From Daucus carota subsp. sativus (taxonomy: Eukaryota; Streptophyta; Magnoliopsida; Apiales; Apiaceae), in assembly GCF_001625215.2 (NCBI RefSeq), contig NC_030387.2:8026501-8090500 (forward strand): a stretch of 64,000 nt of DNA. The letters run 5' to 3'. Below, in pieces: positions 50,139 through 60,900 of this stretch; positions within the stretch are counted from its first letter, which is position 1, and the number at the start of each line of letters is the position of its first letter. The notes beneath the pieces were generated by a model. The model saw nothing but the letters and a program-made list of their open reading frames with translations, ran no database searches and was not told the DNA's origin. The position numbers and the translations under genes were made by a program.

Positions 50139-51215
50139 TTAACGGCTATTGTCGAATTGTGAGATGTGCTCCACCAAGTCATTCTGCAATTGGCGAAATT
50201 TTTGTCGATCACGAATTTGGGTAGTTCTTTGAATATAGTTTTCATACGGAACAAAAGGTTCCTCCCCTAAATTTGGTTCCGGTATTCCATTTGTTGTGTC
50301 ATCGTAACATGGTAGCGGACCAAATGGAGTAGCATATGTGTCTCTTTCGTCCTCGACAATCATATTGTGAAGTATGATACATGCTCTCATAATTCTAGCG
50401 AGATCTCCTTTATCCCAGAATCGTGCAGGGCCACGTACAATTGCAAAGCGAGACTGCAACACACCAAATGCCCGTTCAACATCTTTTCGTTGACTTTCCT
50501 GATATTTGGAAAATAACTTTCTCTTCTCACCTTGTGGGCGTGGAATTGTTTTCACAAATGTAGCCCATTCTGGATATATTCCATCAGCTAAATAGTACCC
50601 CAAATTATAATTGTTGCCATTCAACGTATAATTAATTTAAGGGGCACGGCCTTCTAGCACTTCATCAAATAATGGAGACCTTTCTAAGACATTTATGTCA
50701 TTGTTAGATCCAGCAACTCCAAAAAAGGCATGCCATATCCATAGATCAGATGAGGCGACAGCTTCAAGTAAGAGTGTTGGAACACCTTTGTGACCACCCA
50801 TGAACATCCCTTTCCATGCTTTAGGACAATTCTTCCATTGCCAATGCATACAATCGATACTCCCCATCATACCGGGAAACCCACGAGCCTCTCCCATCTC
50901 CAATAAACGCCGAACATCATTTGAATTTGGTTTTCGCAAGTATTCCTCTTCAAAAACCAAAATAACATCGGTCACAAATTTTTTTAAGCATTCAATCGCA
51001 GTTGATTCGCCAATTCGCACATAGTCATCAACAGCATCAGCAGACACTCCATATGCCAACATACGCATGGCTGTAGTGCATTTTTGTAGTGGTGATAATC
51101 CTTTTCTTCCCAATGCATCTACCCTTTGTTGGAAGTATGGATCGAAATTTGAGAGTGCATCGACAATACGAAGAAATACATGCCTTCCCATTCCCAATAC
51201 CAGGATCGCTTTCTT
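50139..51215 (-). pseudogene. Harbinger transposase (copy 3), N-terminally truncated, one in-frame stop
   Basis: Starts inside the family at MGRHVFLRIVDALSNFDPYF, at a deletion junction with ORF1. The frame is open down to TAA at 50639-50637 (where relatives have Glu, GRAPEVNY), then continues in the same frame to FDNSR and stop at 50139. The motifs GSIDCMHWQWKNCP, GSNNDINVLERSP and RKDVERAFGVLQSRF are present. The missing start and the stop make it non-functional. Confidence 0.85.
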
Positions 51216-51741
51216 CACAATACTGATGAATCCGTTCCCAGAACGTGTCACCTTTCTGATCAGTACCAACTAGTGGATCAAATGACACATTTAACCAAGC
51301 ACTGATTAAAAGCTTATCTTCTTCCCATTTCCATTGAACATTATTATCTCGTATATCTTGTATCTCTTCAACTTCAATGTTGTTCTCATTTAAATCTATG
51401 ACATCTCTACTATCAAAAGTAGAAAATTGTGAAAGTGGAGATTCTTGAACATTTGTTGGCGTCGGATCGTTTCCATATTGCGGAATTGATGTTGAAAAAT
51501 TTTGGCCATATGGAAAAGGATACATTTGTGAATTTTGAGTAAATGGAAATAAATTATTCGAAAATGGAAATGAATTGTTGGGTCGATTACGTTGATCTGA
51601 AAATTGAGTATTTTCCATATTAGCATTTTGGACAAATGGAAAATATGGATTTGGATATTGAAATGGAAAATTTAAATTTGGAGCTTGAGGATTGGGGTAT
51701 GAATTTTGTGAATTTGGAGGCTGAAAATTATTAGGATTCAT
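51205..51741 (-). pseudogene. Harbinger ORF1 (copy 3), truncated by deletion
   Basis: MNPNNFQPPNSQNSYPNPQA, the same Asn/Pro/Gln-rich N-terminus, then the SANT start WKWEEDKLLISAWLNVSFDP up to RIHQYCEESDPG. There it meets transposase sequence in another frame, and the ORF runs on to 51037 out of frame. Confidence 0.82.
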
Positions 51742-52122
51742 GATTTTGGAATAGAAAAATTTTTTGAGAGAAAAAAATCTAAAGAGATGAAGTATGAAAT
51801 GAGTAAAAATGAATTAATATTTATAGGCTAAAAATTGTAACGGATATAAATATAACCGTTGTAAAATTAACGGATATATTTTTTTTGATCAGAATGGCAG
51901 CTACATTTATACACAAAAGCAACACAAAATAATTCAATTGCTGCTACTTTTTTGATTTTGAAAAACGTGCACTGCAGTTGGGCTGTGGCCGGGGTGGTGG
52001 GCACCTGCCCTTTTCTTTTTCCTTCTCCAACGCGTGACCAGTGCCCGAGGCCAGTTTACTCTTTTCTAGGCGGGAGTTGGGCACCCAATTTACATGCGCT
52101 GCGGGTGCTCGTAGAGACGCTC

Positions 52123-52496
52123 TTGGAGAGTTGAAATCTGATTTTGTACAGCTGTTTGCATATATTTAAATTTAAAAAATAACAATCCTTACAAAAAAAA
52201 AAAATTTAAAAAATAACAAGAGCAAAATACAAACAAGCCAGAAAAGCTGCCGTTATAAACTAAATCTGGACCGTCCACGCAGAAAAGAAAAATTTCAAAA
52301 CCCCATCCAAACAAACCCTAAACAGATAGGAGGAGTATAATATAATCAAAACCCAACCCAACCCAACCTTGTGTGTTTGTATAAAATACACAGACGCTCA
52401 GAGTCACCGCCCCTCATTTCATCTCTCACAGTCACTCACACTTGCACATTACTCTCTCTCTCTCTCTGTAGAAAAAAGGAAAAAAAAGAAGCGAAA
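52123..52496 (+). promoter_or_regulatory. Promoter region and 5' UTR of the beta-tubulin gene
   Basis: A CT repeat (52452-52468) lies just upstream of the ATG, and a TATA-like GTATAATATAAT lies at about 52335. Both are common in plant tubulin promoters. The transcription start is not determined. Confidence 0.5.
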
Positions 52497-54640
52497 ATGA
52501 GAGAAATTCTTCACATTCAAGGCGGTCAATGCGGAAACCAGATCGGAGCAAAGTTCTGGGAAGTGATATGCGCAGAGCACGGGATTGATTCGACGGGGCG
52601 TTACCAAGGCGACACCGACATTCAGTTGGAGCGAATCAATGTGTACTACAATGAAGCCAGTTCTCAGAGGTATGTTCCCAGGGCGGTGCTCATGGATCTG
52701 GAGCCTGGAACCATGGACAGTCTCCGATCTGGTCCGTACGGTCAGATCTTCAGGCCTGATAACTTTGTTTTCGGCCAGTCCGGTGCGGGTAATAACTGGG
52801 CGAAGGGTCACTACACTGAAGGCGCTGAGCTGATTGACTCTGTCCTTGATGTTGTCAGAAAGGAAGCTGAGAATTGTGACTGTCTTCAAGGTCCACATCT
52901 CTCTCTCTCTGTCTCTCTCTCTCTCTGTTTTCATTGTTATATACATTTGCACTGACTTGTATACCTGGATCCAAATCTCTATGCGGAGGTTTCATACACA
53001 AGAGTTATATATCTCAACCGTGTCTTCGTGATTTGTTTGTTTTTGTTCAATCTCTAGGTCAGTATATCTAGCAGGGTACTATATATAGAGATCTGTATAG
53101 ATTTATACAAGAATGTGATTCTCATTCAGTTAACTGAGCGCATTCGTTTATAGATATAGATACGACTACATTCTCATGTGTTTCTTCATGACATGTGTCA
53201 CTGTGTGTTCTTTAAACCTCTAAGTTAGTACTGCAACAAAATGATTTGTTGTTAGTGTTTTGTATCCCCCTCTGTTTTCATTGTTATATACATTTGCATC
53301 AGCTAGTATCTTCATAATTTGTTTGTTTTTGTTCAATCTCTAGGTCAGCATCTGTTGCAGAGTAATATATATAGAGATCTGTATGGATTTATACAAGCAT
53401 GTGATTCTCCACTTGTATGTATATCTTTATGTCAGTTAATTGAGTGCATTAGATTATATGTAATGGTAGATTCATATGCTCATGTGTTTTCTCATGATTT
53501 CGTTATGTTTTATTTTGAGAAACTAATGCTAAAGTTGATGCCACAGATTCTTGTGTTTGTGCTGAGTTTTTGTGTTAGTTGTGCAGGGTTTCAGGTGTGT
53601 CATTCACTCGGAGGAGGAACTGGATCTGGAATGGGCACACTTCTGATTTCAAAAATCAGAGAGGAGTATCCTGATCGTATGATGCTTACGTTCTCAGTTT
53701 TCCCATCGCCTAAGGTTTCTGATACCGTGGTTGAGCCTTACAATGCCACTCTTTCTGTCCATCAACTTGTTGAAAATGCTGATGAGTGCATGGTTCTTGA
53801 CAACGAGGCCTTGTATGACATTTGCTTCCGTACCTTGAAGCTAACCACACCTAGCTGTAAGTTCTTAAACCTCTTTTGTGCGTCCTGGTTTTTGTAAGTT
53901 TAGTTGATACTCATTTTATGCTATATGTTGGTATTTATTTGATTTGATTTATATGAACAGTTGGTGATCTAAACCACTTGATATCGGCCACAATGTCTGG
54001 TGTTACATGTTGCTTGCGCTTCCCTGGTCAGTTGAACTCTGACCTCAGGAAGCTGGCTGTCAATTTAATCCCCTTCCCTAGGCTGCATTTCTTTATGGTG
54101 GGTTTTGCACCTCTTACATCCCGTGGTTCCCAACAGTATCGTGCTTTGAGTGTGCCTGAGCTTACCCAGCAGATGTGGGATTCTAAGAACATGATGTGCG
54201 CAGCTGATCCCCGCCATGGTAGATACTTGACTGCTTCTGCTGTGTTCAGAGGAAAGATGAGCACCAAAGAGGTTGATGAGCAGATGATCAACGTTCAGAA
54301 CAAGAACTCATCTTACTTTGTTGAATGGATCCCGAACAATGTCAAGTCAACTGTTTGTGACATCCCACCCACTGGCTTGAAAATGGCTTCTACTTTTATT
54401 GGGAACTCGACTTCAATTCAAGAGATGTTCAGGCGTGTGAGTGAGCAATTCACAGCTATGTTCAGGAGAAAGGCCTTTTTGCATTGGTATACAGGTGAAG
54501 GTATGGACGAGATGGAATTCACAGAGGCTGAAAGCAATATGAATGATCTTGTGTCTGAGTATCAGCAGTACCAGGATGCAACTGCTGATGAGGAGGGGGA
54601 CTATTTTGAAGACGAAGAAGAGGAAGGGCAAGAAATGTAA
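52497..54640 (+). CDS. Beta-tubulin
   Basis: Three exons, 447 residues: 52497-52890, 53587-53856, 53961-54640. The two intron positions are those usual in plant beta-tubulins. MREI at the N-terminus is the co-translational autoregulation signal of tubulin mRNAs. GGGTGSGMG is the GTP-binding tubulin signature (start of exon 2). The acidic tail ends [13 protein letters not shown]. No stop or frameshift was seen. The protein pairs with alpha-tubulin to build microtubules in the cytoplasm. Intron 1 (52891-53586) contains an internal tandem duplication. Confidence 0.98.
52923..53520. repeat. Imperfect tandem duplication inside beta-tubulin intron 1
   Basis: 52923-53195 and 53270-53520 are related. 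Both contain CTGTTTTCATTGTTATATAC, then GTTTGTTTTTGTTCAATCTC, then TATATAGAGATCTGTAT and later TCATGTGTTT. The first copy has about 45 extra bases. Each copy carries a CAATCTCTAGGTCAG stretch that resembles a splice acceptor followed by a donor. Confidence 0.8.
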
Positions 54641-56314
54641 GGTGTGTTCTGCCATGAGTGTACTGTGTGAATTGCTGAGTATGTAGGATGCTGCAACTGT
54701 GTGTTGCCTTTTGGGAACAATATTCACTCTTCTGTAGCTGTTGTCTGTCTAGCTATTATCTTGTGGTTTGTTTAAATTTGTCAAAAGACGGTTTGCCAGA
54801 ATCTCGTTAAGAATTTTAGTTGGCTTTGTTATTATATCCGGTTCTATTTGCAGATTTTCTAGGTTTTGCTTGCTTTTGTTACAATAGCAAAGTAAACTTT
54901 CTTATTGAGCTGCAAGTCTTTTAATCCTCTTTATGTGTCTTTATGCATGATTAAAATTTGTCTGGTAACACTATCAATCTTGGATTGTATATTAATGTGG
55001 CTGGTTTGACTTGTTTGTCCTGTGTAATTCTGTCATGAATTGATTGTTAATATTGTGAATGTTAAACAAGGTATTGTGAGAACTGCCCTCCAGAATCTTT
55101 TCTGAGGGCTTGCTTGCAAATATTGCATCTGTTTATTGTAAGCCATGATAATATAAGTTGTAGGCTTGTAGCTGGCGTTTGATTAATATAATACACAAAT
55201 TAAGATATGCTCTTGTGATAAATTTTTTGCTTATTATGTTTCTTGTACCTTACACCAAGGACAAAAGACTCAATTACGTTTTCATCATCACGACGGCAAT
55301 AAACTAGAAAACAAGGATCATAACATGTGACCACACATGACAACAAGTGATCACCAGCTAACAAAATGATGATACAACTTGATCTCACAAGCAGGAGTGA
55401 CTGTGTTGGCCCAACATACCCACCTTACTTGGTAATGTAGGTCAAGTCGCTTAGTAATCAATCCAAGTCGGCAATTCCTGCATAAGCAGGCAGCAGATAG
55501 AAAACGAGAAACGATTTTAATCGGTGAAGCCACGAAACAAGAATTAATCGGGGATTAATTGAATTGATCAGAAATTAATCCAAATCTTAATCTTTTCGGC
55601 GAGTTTCTGAACAAGAATGAATCGTGATTAATCACCGAATTTTTAAACAAAGATTCATTAGACTAACATGCTCAGGTGAATAGAACAAGAGCTGCCACCA
55701 GCATCAGACATTCGAAATATTTGTGTTCCTTGAATGTAATTGCGAAATGCTTATTTATTCTCCTTGCAGATCCACACAACTAAAAAACATATCGCACAAC
55801 AGCTGGAAAATTCCATTGTTAATGCATCATCGCATGTATGTTGATGTAGCTAGTGAGAGATTCGTTGTTGACAAGTGTTTTACTCGATCAGCATAGGGAG
55901 TCACAATTAATGAATTCACTCACAATCTGGAAGTCCACCTTAATTTACAATTGCTCCTTCTACCAATCATTTTCAATTCTCAGCAAGTGATGTCTGATTA
56001 AACAGTCATTGCAACACACGAAACCACAGCCTCCGTAACAGAGACCAAAATGAAATGATGTTTAGCATCATGTAGGTTTGTCTTTGAAGGACATTGTGCA
56101 GTTATGTAATTGGATGAACCAGTTTGTCGGGAGGTTATGGCATCAGCTGAAACGTAGACGCGACTCAACTGCTTTCACTTGGATTTCACCAACGTAGAAG
56201 CTTCGCTTCTCCTGAAGCAATGAATAAATTAAGCATAACAATCATATGTGACCCCGTCCCCAGGTTCACGTTCGGCACTCTGATTAATATTAATCCCCTT
56301 CCGTAAATGCTCAC
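54641..56314. other. 3' UTR of beta-tubulin and intergenic
   Basis: No gene recognised. 55500-55640 has several GATTAATC/ATTAATCG palindromic motifs. The right end directly precedes the 5' LTR at 56315. Confidence 0.4.
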
Positions 56315-56702
56315 TGTTGGAATATAAGCCTCGGCCCAATACGCCAAGGCCCAAGAGAGGCCCAGCCCATTATTTGAACGTCCATCAACGCTCCTAGTCC
56401 ACAACGGTCGAAGGGCGGAGATCCCGCCTCATTAACTCGCCATCACTTCCCTCCCGCATCGGGCGGGGACGTTACACAACAGGGATCCTCGTCCCCCTAT
56501 ATAAAGGAGGTAAATCAGGGGTAAAACACATTCACATACACACTCATACATACACACTTACGCTTGCAGTTCCATAAACCCCTTCCTAGAGCCACTAACT
56601 TATTCTCACGCCGGAGGTGAATCGGGGGGACAATCCCTCGCATTCTTCTCTATTTCAGGTCACTTTCAGGCTTCGGCATCCGGCAGAACTTTGGCTCCAA
56701 CA
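56315..56702 (+). repeat. 5' LTR of the gypsy element
   Basis: 388 bp, starting TGTTGGAATATAAG and ending TTTGGCTCCAACA (TGTTGGA/TCCAACA inverted ends). A TATA box lies at about 56498-56507 (CTATATAAAG). It is followed immediately by the primer-binding site. Confidence 0.85.
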
Positions 56703-56703
56703 T

Positions 56704-56721
56704 TGGCGCCATCTGTGGGAA
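56704..56721 (+). other. Primer-binding site of the gypsy element
   Basis: TGGCGCCATCTGTGGGAA lies one base after the LTR end. Its first seven bases match the 3' end of a tRNA ending GGCGCCA; the tRNA (perhaps Asp-type) is not certain. Confidence 0.7.
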
Positions 56722-56753
56722 ACTGCAAGTAGAATTTCTTGTAAAACAACACC

Positions 56754-57854
56754 ATGACAAACACAACCGAACAAACCACTGGAAACACCTCCAACCCAAA
56801 CCCCGGTTTTGACTTGGGCAACAGTCCCGAAGGGCTGCTGCCCACCCCCGAGGAACAACAGCAGATGCTGTTGAAATGACGAGAAGAGCAGGCTGCTAAA
56901 GCCCAATCTTCCAAGACCAAAGAGCAAGAAGCTGCCCGATTAGCCAAGAAGAGGGAAGCCGATGAACTGCGGCTGAAGGCCCTCCAGCTACAAAGGGAAG
57001 AAATTGAGCTCCAGGAGAGAGCCCTCCGGGAGGCCTTGGAGGCTGAAGGAGACCGAGCGCCAGAAGGCGAAGGAAAGAAGAAGAAGAATCGGGAAGACCA
57101 AGACGGGTCTTCGGACTCCGAGTCGCACTCCCGAGGGCCTCGTCACAAGCATGTCACACCTTCAGGCTCCGAAGGGGAAGAAGGCCCCCACGTTAGAGAC
57201 CGCCTCCGCCGAATGAAGAAGGTCATGTTTGGGGACAAGACGTTGACCCATGAGCCAGTGATAGTCGAAGAGATCGAGCAATATCGGTCGCCCCCAGGGA
57301 GACAGTTCCCGAAGATGAATGAATTTAATGGGAAGGGCGACCCGATCGATCATTGCGACAAGTACGAGTCCCTGATGACCGGAATGGGGCATTGCGACAT
57401 CATGCTATGCAAGATGTTCAAGACCTACCTAAAGGGATCCGCTACGATGTGGTACCGATCCCTGCGGCCAAGGTCGGTCAGTTCTTATGATCAATTGAAA
57501 CGCAAGTTCTTGAGGCACTATTCTCACTTGTGCCGAAGAGAGAAGGATACAGAAGCCCTTATTCATTGCCGACAGAGACCTAATGAGGAGTTGGGCGATT
57601 ACTTGGCCAGGTTCAAGGAAGAAGCTGGGATGGTCACTAACCTGGATAAGGTGAAGGCTGCAGGGTTCCTGACGGCTGGTCTGGATCCGGTGAAGGGTAA
57701 GAAGCTCCGATCATCTTTGTACGATATACCCCCCAAGTCGCTGAATGACATCTATTTGCGGGGAGAAAGCATCCGAAGGAAGATGGAATCCATTGGGGGA
57801 CACAAGAGCGATCGGAAGGATGATCGGTACAGTTCCCGTTCGGACGGCAAGTGA
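56754..57854 (+). pseudogene. Gag of the gypsy element, with in-frame stops
   Basis: Starts at the ATG at 56754 (MTNTTEQTTGNT). TGA stops lie in frame at 56877-56879 and at 57852-57854. A charged, Glu/Lys/Arg-rich coiled coil (about 56880-57060) precedes the retrotransposon gag domain (about 57290-57700), with FNGKGDPIDHCDKYE, MWYRSL and LRHYSHLCRR. The frame after the last stop is the same as that of pol, so gag and pol were one long ORF; the stops most likely arose after insertion. The zinc-knuckle-like CDYHRDNGHNTDEC lies after the second stop, at the start of the pol frame. Confidence 0.85.
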
Positions 57855-57944
57855 AAAAGAAATGATGGCTACCGAGGCAGAAGAGATGAAAGGGATGAGA
57901 AGCTGGATAGAGGGGCCGAACGAAGGAGAGATAGAGACAACACT

Positions 57945-60900
57945 GTGTTCACTCCTCTGAATACATCTGTCTCCAAGATTCTGAACGAGATTAAGGGGAA
58001 ACCAGGATTCGTTCGGCCACCGAAGATGAAGATCCCAGATTACAAGAAAAACTCAGATAAGTATTGCGACTATCATCGGGACAACGGGCATAATACCGAT
58101 GAATGCTACCACTTGAAGAAGTTAATAGAAAGGATGGTCAAGGCTGGTGATTTGAACCAGTATGTTAAGGATTTGAGGGATCGGTTGGGTCCCAAAGAAG
58201 ATAAAGGGAAGGCGCCCGAAGAAGGTGAGAGGTACAGAGGTGAGGTCCGAACGATTTTTGGGGGAACAATTCTGGACCGAAGTAGCAAGACAGCTAAGAA
58301 GAAGTACGCCCGACAGGTCTACAACCTCTATAGCATCAACTCCACCAAACAGTCGTATCCTATAATGTTCTCACAAGAAGATTATGAGGATGTTATGCTG
58401 CCGCACGAGGATCCGTTGGTCATTAATCCCGTGATCGGTCAAAATAAGATCTGGAAGGTCCTGGTTGATGGGGGAAGTTCTGTTAACGTCCTCTACTACA
58501 ACACCTACCAGAAGATGAACCTAGAAGGCAAGCAGATCGATACCTGCTATGAGGCACCTCTCTATGGGTTCGGCAATCAGCCCGTCCCGATCGAAGGTAC
58601 GATCCACTTGCCCTTGTTGCTCGGTAAATCCCCTTATACTGTGGAAAAACAGGTCAAATTCTATGTGGTCAGAGTCGAGAGTCCTTTTAATGCCATCTTG
58701 GGGAGACTTGTTCTCACTGCTTTCGAAGCCATTGCCTCTATTCCCCATCTCAAGTTGAAGTTCCCGACCGAGAAGGGAGTGGGGGAGATGAGAGGTGATC
58801 AGAAGGCCGCTCGGATCATTATGCTGGAGGACTTGGAGAAAGACAAGGATCTAGGCGGCGCCGAAGGAAACAAACGGCGCCGAACCGAAGATGGTCCTGG
58901 GGGCAGCGGCCATGCCCTACATATTGAGTTGGAAAAGTTTGGAAATGATCTTTCAAACCCGATAGCCGAACCAGGCACTGAGACCGAAGAGGTGGAATTA
59001 TACGCTGGGTGCTCGGGAAAAATGGTTCGGATCGGTAAAGACATGGAACCAGGGTTGAAAGAAAAGGTGATTGATGTGGTCCGTCGGTACCATGATGTTT
59101 TTGCCTGGGGGCCCGAAGATATGCCGGGGTTGGATGAGTCGATCGCTCGGCACAGGCTAAATGTTCATCCACAGGCTGTGCCCGTTAAGCAGAAGAAGAG
59201 GAACTTCGCTGTGGAAAGGCAGAAGGTGATTGAGGCCGAAGTGGAGAAGTTACTGGAGGCCAAGTTTATTGAAGAAATTGAGTATCCTGAGTGGTTGGCG
59301 AATGTGGTGGTGGTCAAAAAGTCAAACAACAAATGGAGAATGTGTGTCGATTATACCGACCTCAACAAAAATTGCCCGAAGGATCATTACCCTCTGCCGA
59401 ACATTGATCAGCTGATAGATGCCACCTCTGGCTATCAAATACTCAGCTTTTTGGACGCGTTTTTAGGCTATCATCAGATTGCCATGGATGCCGAGGATAT
59501 TCCTAAGACAGCATTCATCACCCCGAAGGGAACCTATGCTTACATCAAGATGCCCTTCGGTCTGAAAAATGCGGGGGCCACTTTTCAAAGGATGGTGAAC
59601 AAAGTCTTCGCCGATCAGATAGGCCGAAACATGGAATGCTACGTCGATGATATGATAGTAAAGTCCTTGTTTCGAGATCACGCCGATGACCTCAAGGAAT
59701 GCTTTGAGACCCTAAGATGGAACAACATGAAGATCAACCCCGCCAAGTGCACCTTCGGGGTTTGTAGTGGCAAGTTCCTAGGGTATATGGTCAGTGCAAG
59801 GGGGATCGAAGCGAATCCTGAGAAGATAAAGGCAGTGTTAGAAATGGAAGCCCCGAAGACCATTCGGGACATTCAGAAGTTAACTGGGCGACTGGCAGCC
59901 CTCCGTAGGTTTATCTCTCGGTCGGCGGAAAAGGCGCTCCCTTTCTTTGAAGTTTTGAAGGGAGCGAAGAATTTTGAGTGGGGGCCGAACTGTATAAAGG
60001 CATTCGAAGAAATAAAGGAATATCTGATTAAAGCCCCCCTACTACTAAGGCCCGATCCGAAAGAGACCCTCCAGCTGTACTTGGCAGTAAGTGACCGAAC
60101 CCTTGGTGCGGTCTTAGTGAAGGAGCACGAGAAGAACCAACATCCGGTCTTCTATGTGTCTCATATGTTGAGGGATGCCGAAACCCGATACCCGAATGCC
60201 GAGAAGTTCGCATATGGGCTGGTCATGGCCTCCCGAAAATTGCGACACTATTTCCAAGGGCGAACGATACAAGTGGTAACCGACCAACCTTTGAAGAAGA
60301 TCCTCAGCCGACCGGAGGCTTCGGGCAGAGTCGTCGCCTGGTGTGTAGAATTGGGGGAGTATGACTTAGAGTACGTTCCCCGAACAGCCATCAAAGCCCA
60401 AGCCCTGGTTGACTTCATGGTGGAGTGCATTTTTTCAGGGCCGAAGGACTTGGAGCCGAAAGAACAGCTCATCCGGACTCCAGGAAAGTGGAAGTTGTTT
60501 GTAGATGGGTCGGTGGCCGAGTCTAAATGTGGGGCTGGATTGATCCTCTCTAGTCCCGATGGATTTGAGATTTGTCAAGCCATCCGATTCACTTTCCCTT
60601 TGACCAACAATGAGGCCGAATACGAAGCCCTCCTGGCAGGAATGGGCCTAGCAAAAAATCTGGAAGTAAGGCATTTAAGGGCTTTCAGTGACTCCATGCT
60701 GGTCGTCAAGCACTTTTCCGGGGAATATGAACAAAAAGAGCCCCGAACGAAGGCTTACGCCGCTAAGGTACGGGAACAAACTCAGTTTTTCGAAACATTC
60801 CAATTAAGCGCCATCGGTCGGGAGGACAATGGCCGAGCCGACGCTCTCTCTCGCTTAGCCTCGGCCGAAACACAAAATTTGACGGGGTCCATCTACTTTA

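Larger units (their letters stand above)
49745..52122 (-). mobile_element. PIF/Harbinger element, internally deleted, opposite orientation (copy 3)
   Basis: 2378 bp. Its left end GAGCAACAGCAATGGGCG starts right after the TTA (49742-49744) that ends copy 2; its right end, reverse complemented, is GAGCGTCTCTACGAGCACC, followed by TTG (52123-52125), a TTA with one change. A hairpin TGGGCG/CGCCCA lies at 49757-49771. Genes run on the minus strand: ORF1 51741 to about 51205, joined by deletion to the transposase gene. Inter-element divergence is higher than between copies 1 and 2. Confidence 0.85.

Noticed and set aside
51952..52134. 60-codon ORF at the right end of Harbinger copy 3
   Set aside because: Lies within the non-coding terminal region of the element.
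52449..52952. 167-codon ORF on the minus strand
   Set aside because: It is the antisense shadow of beta-tubulin exon 1 and the CT-rich leader.
53319..53586. ORF extending beta-tubulin exon 2 upstream
   Set aside because: This is read-through of intron 1. The conserved tubulin sequence starts at the acceptor at 53587.
58819..59172. 117-codon minus-strand ORF inside pol
   Set aside because: Shadow of the pol frame. The real antisense gene of the element lies after pol, not within it.
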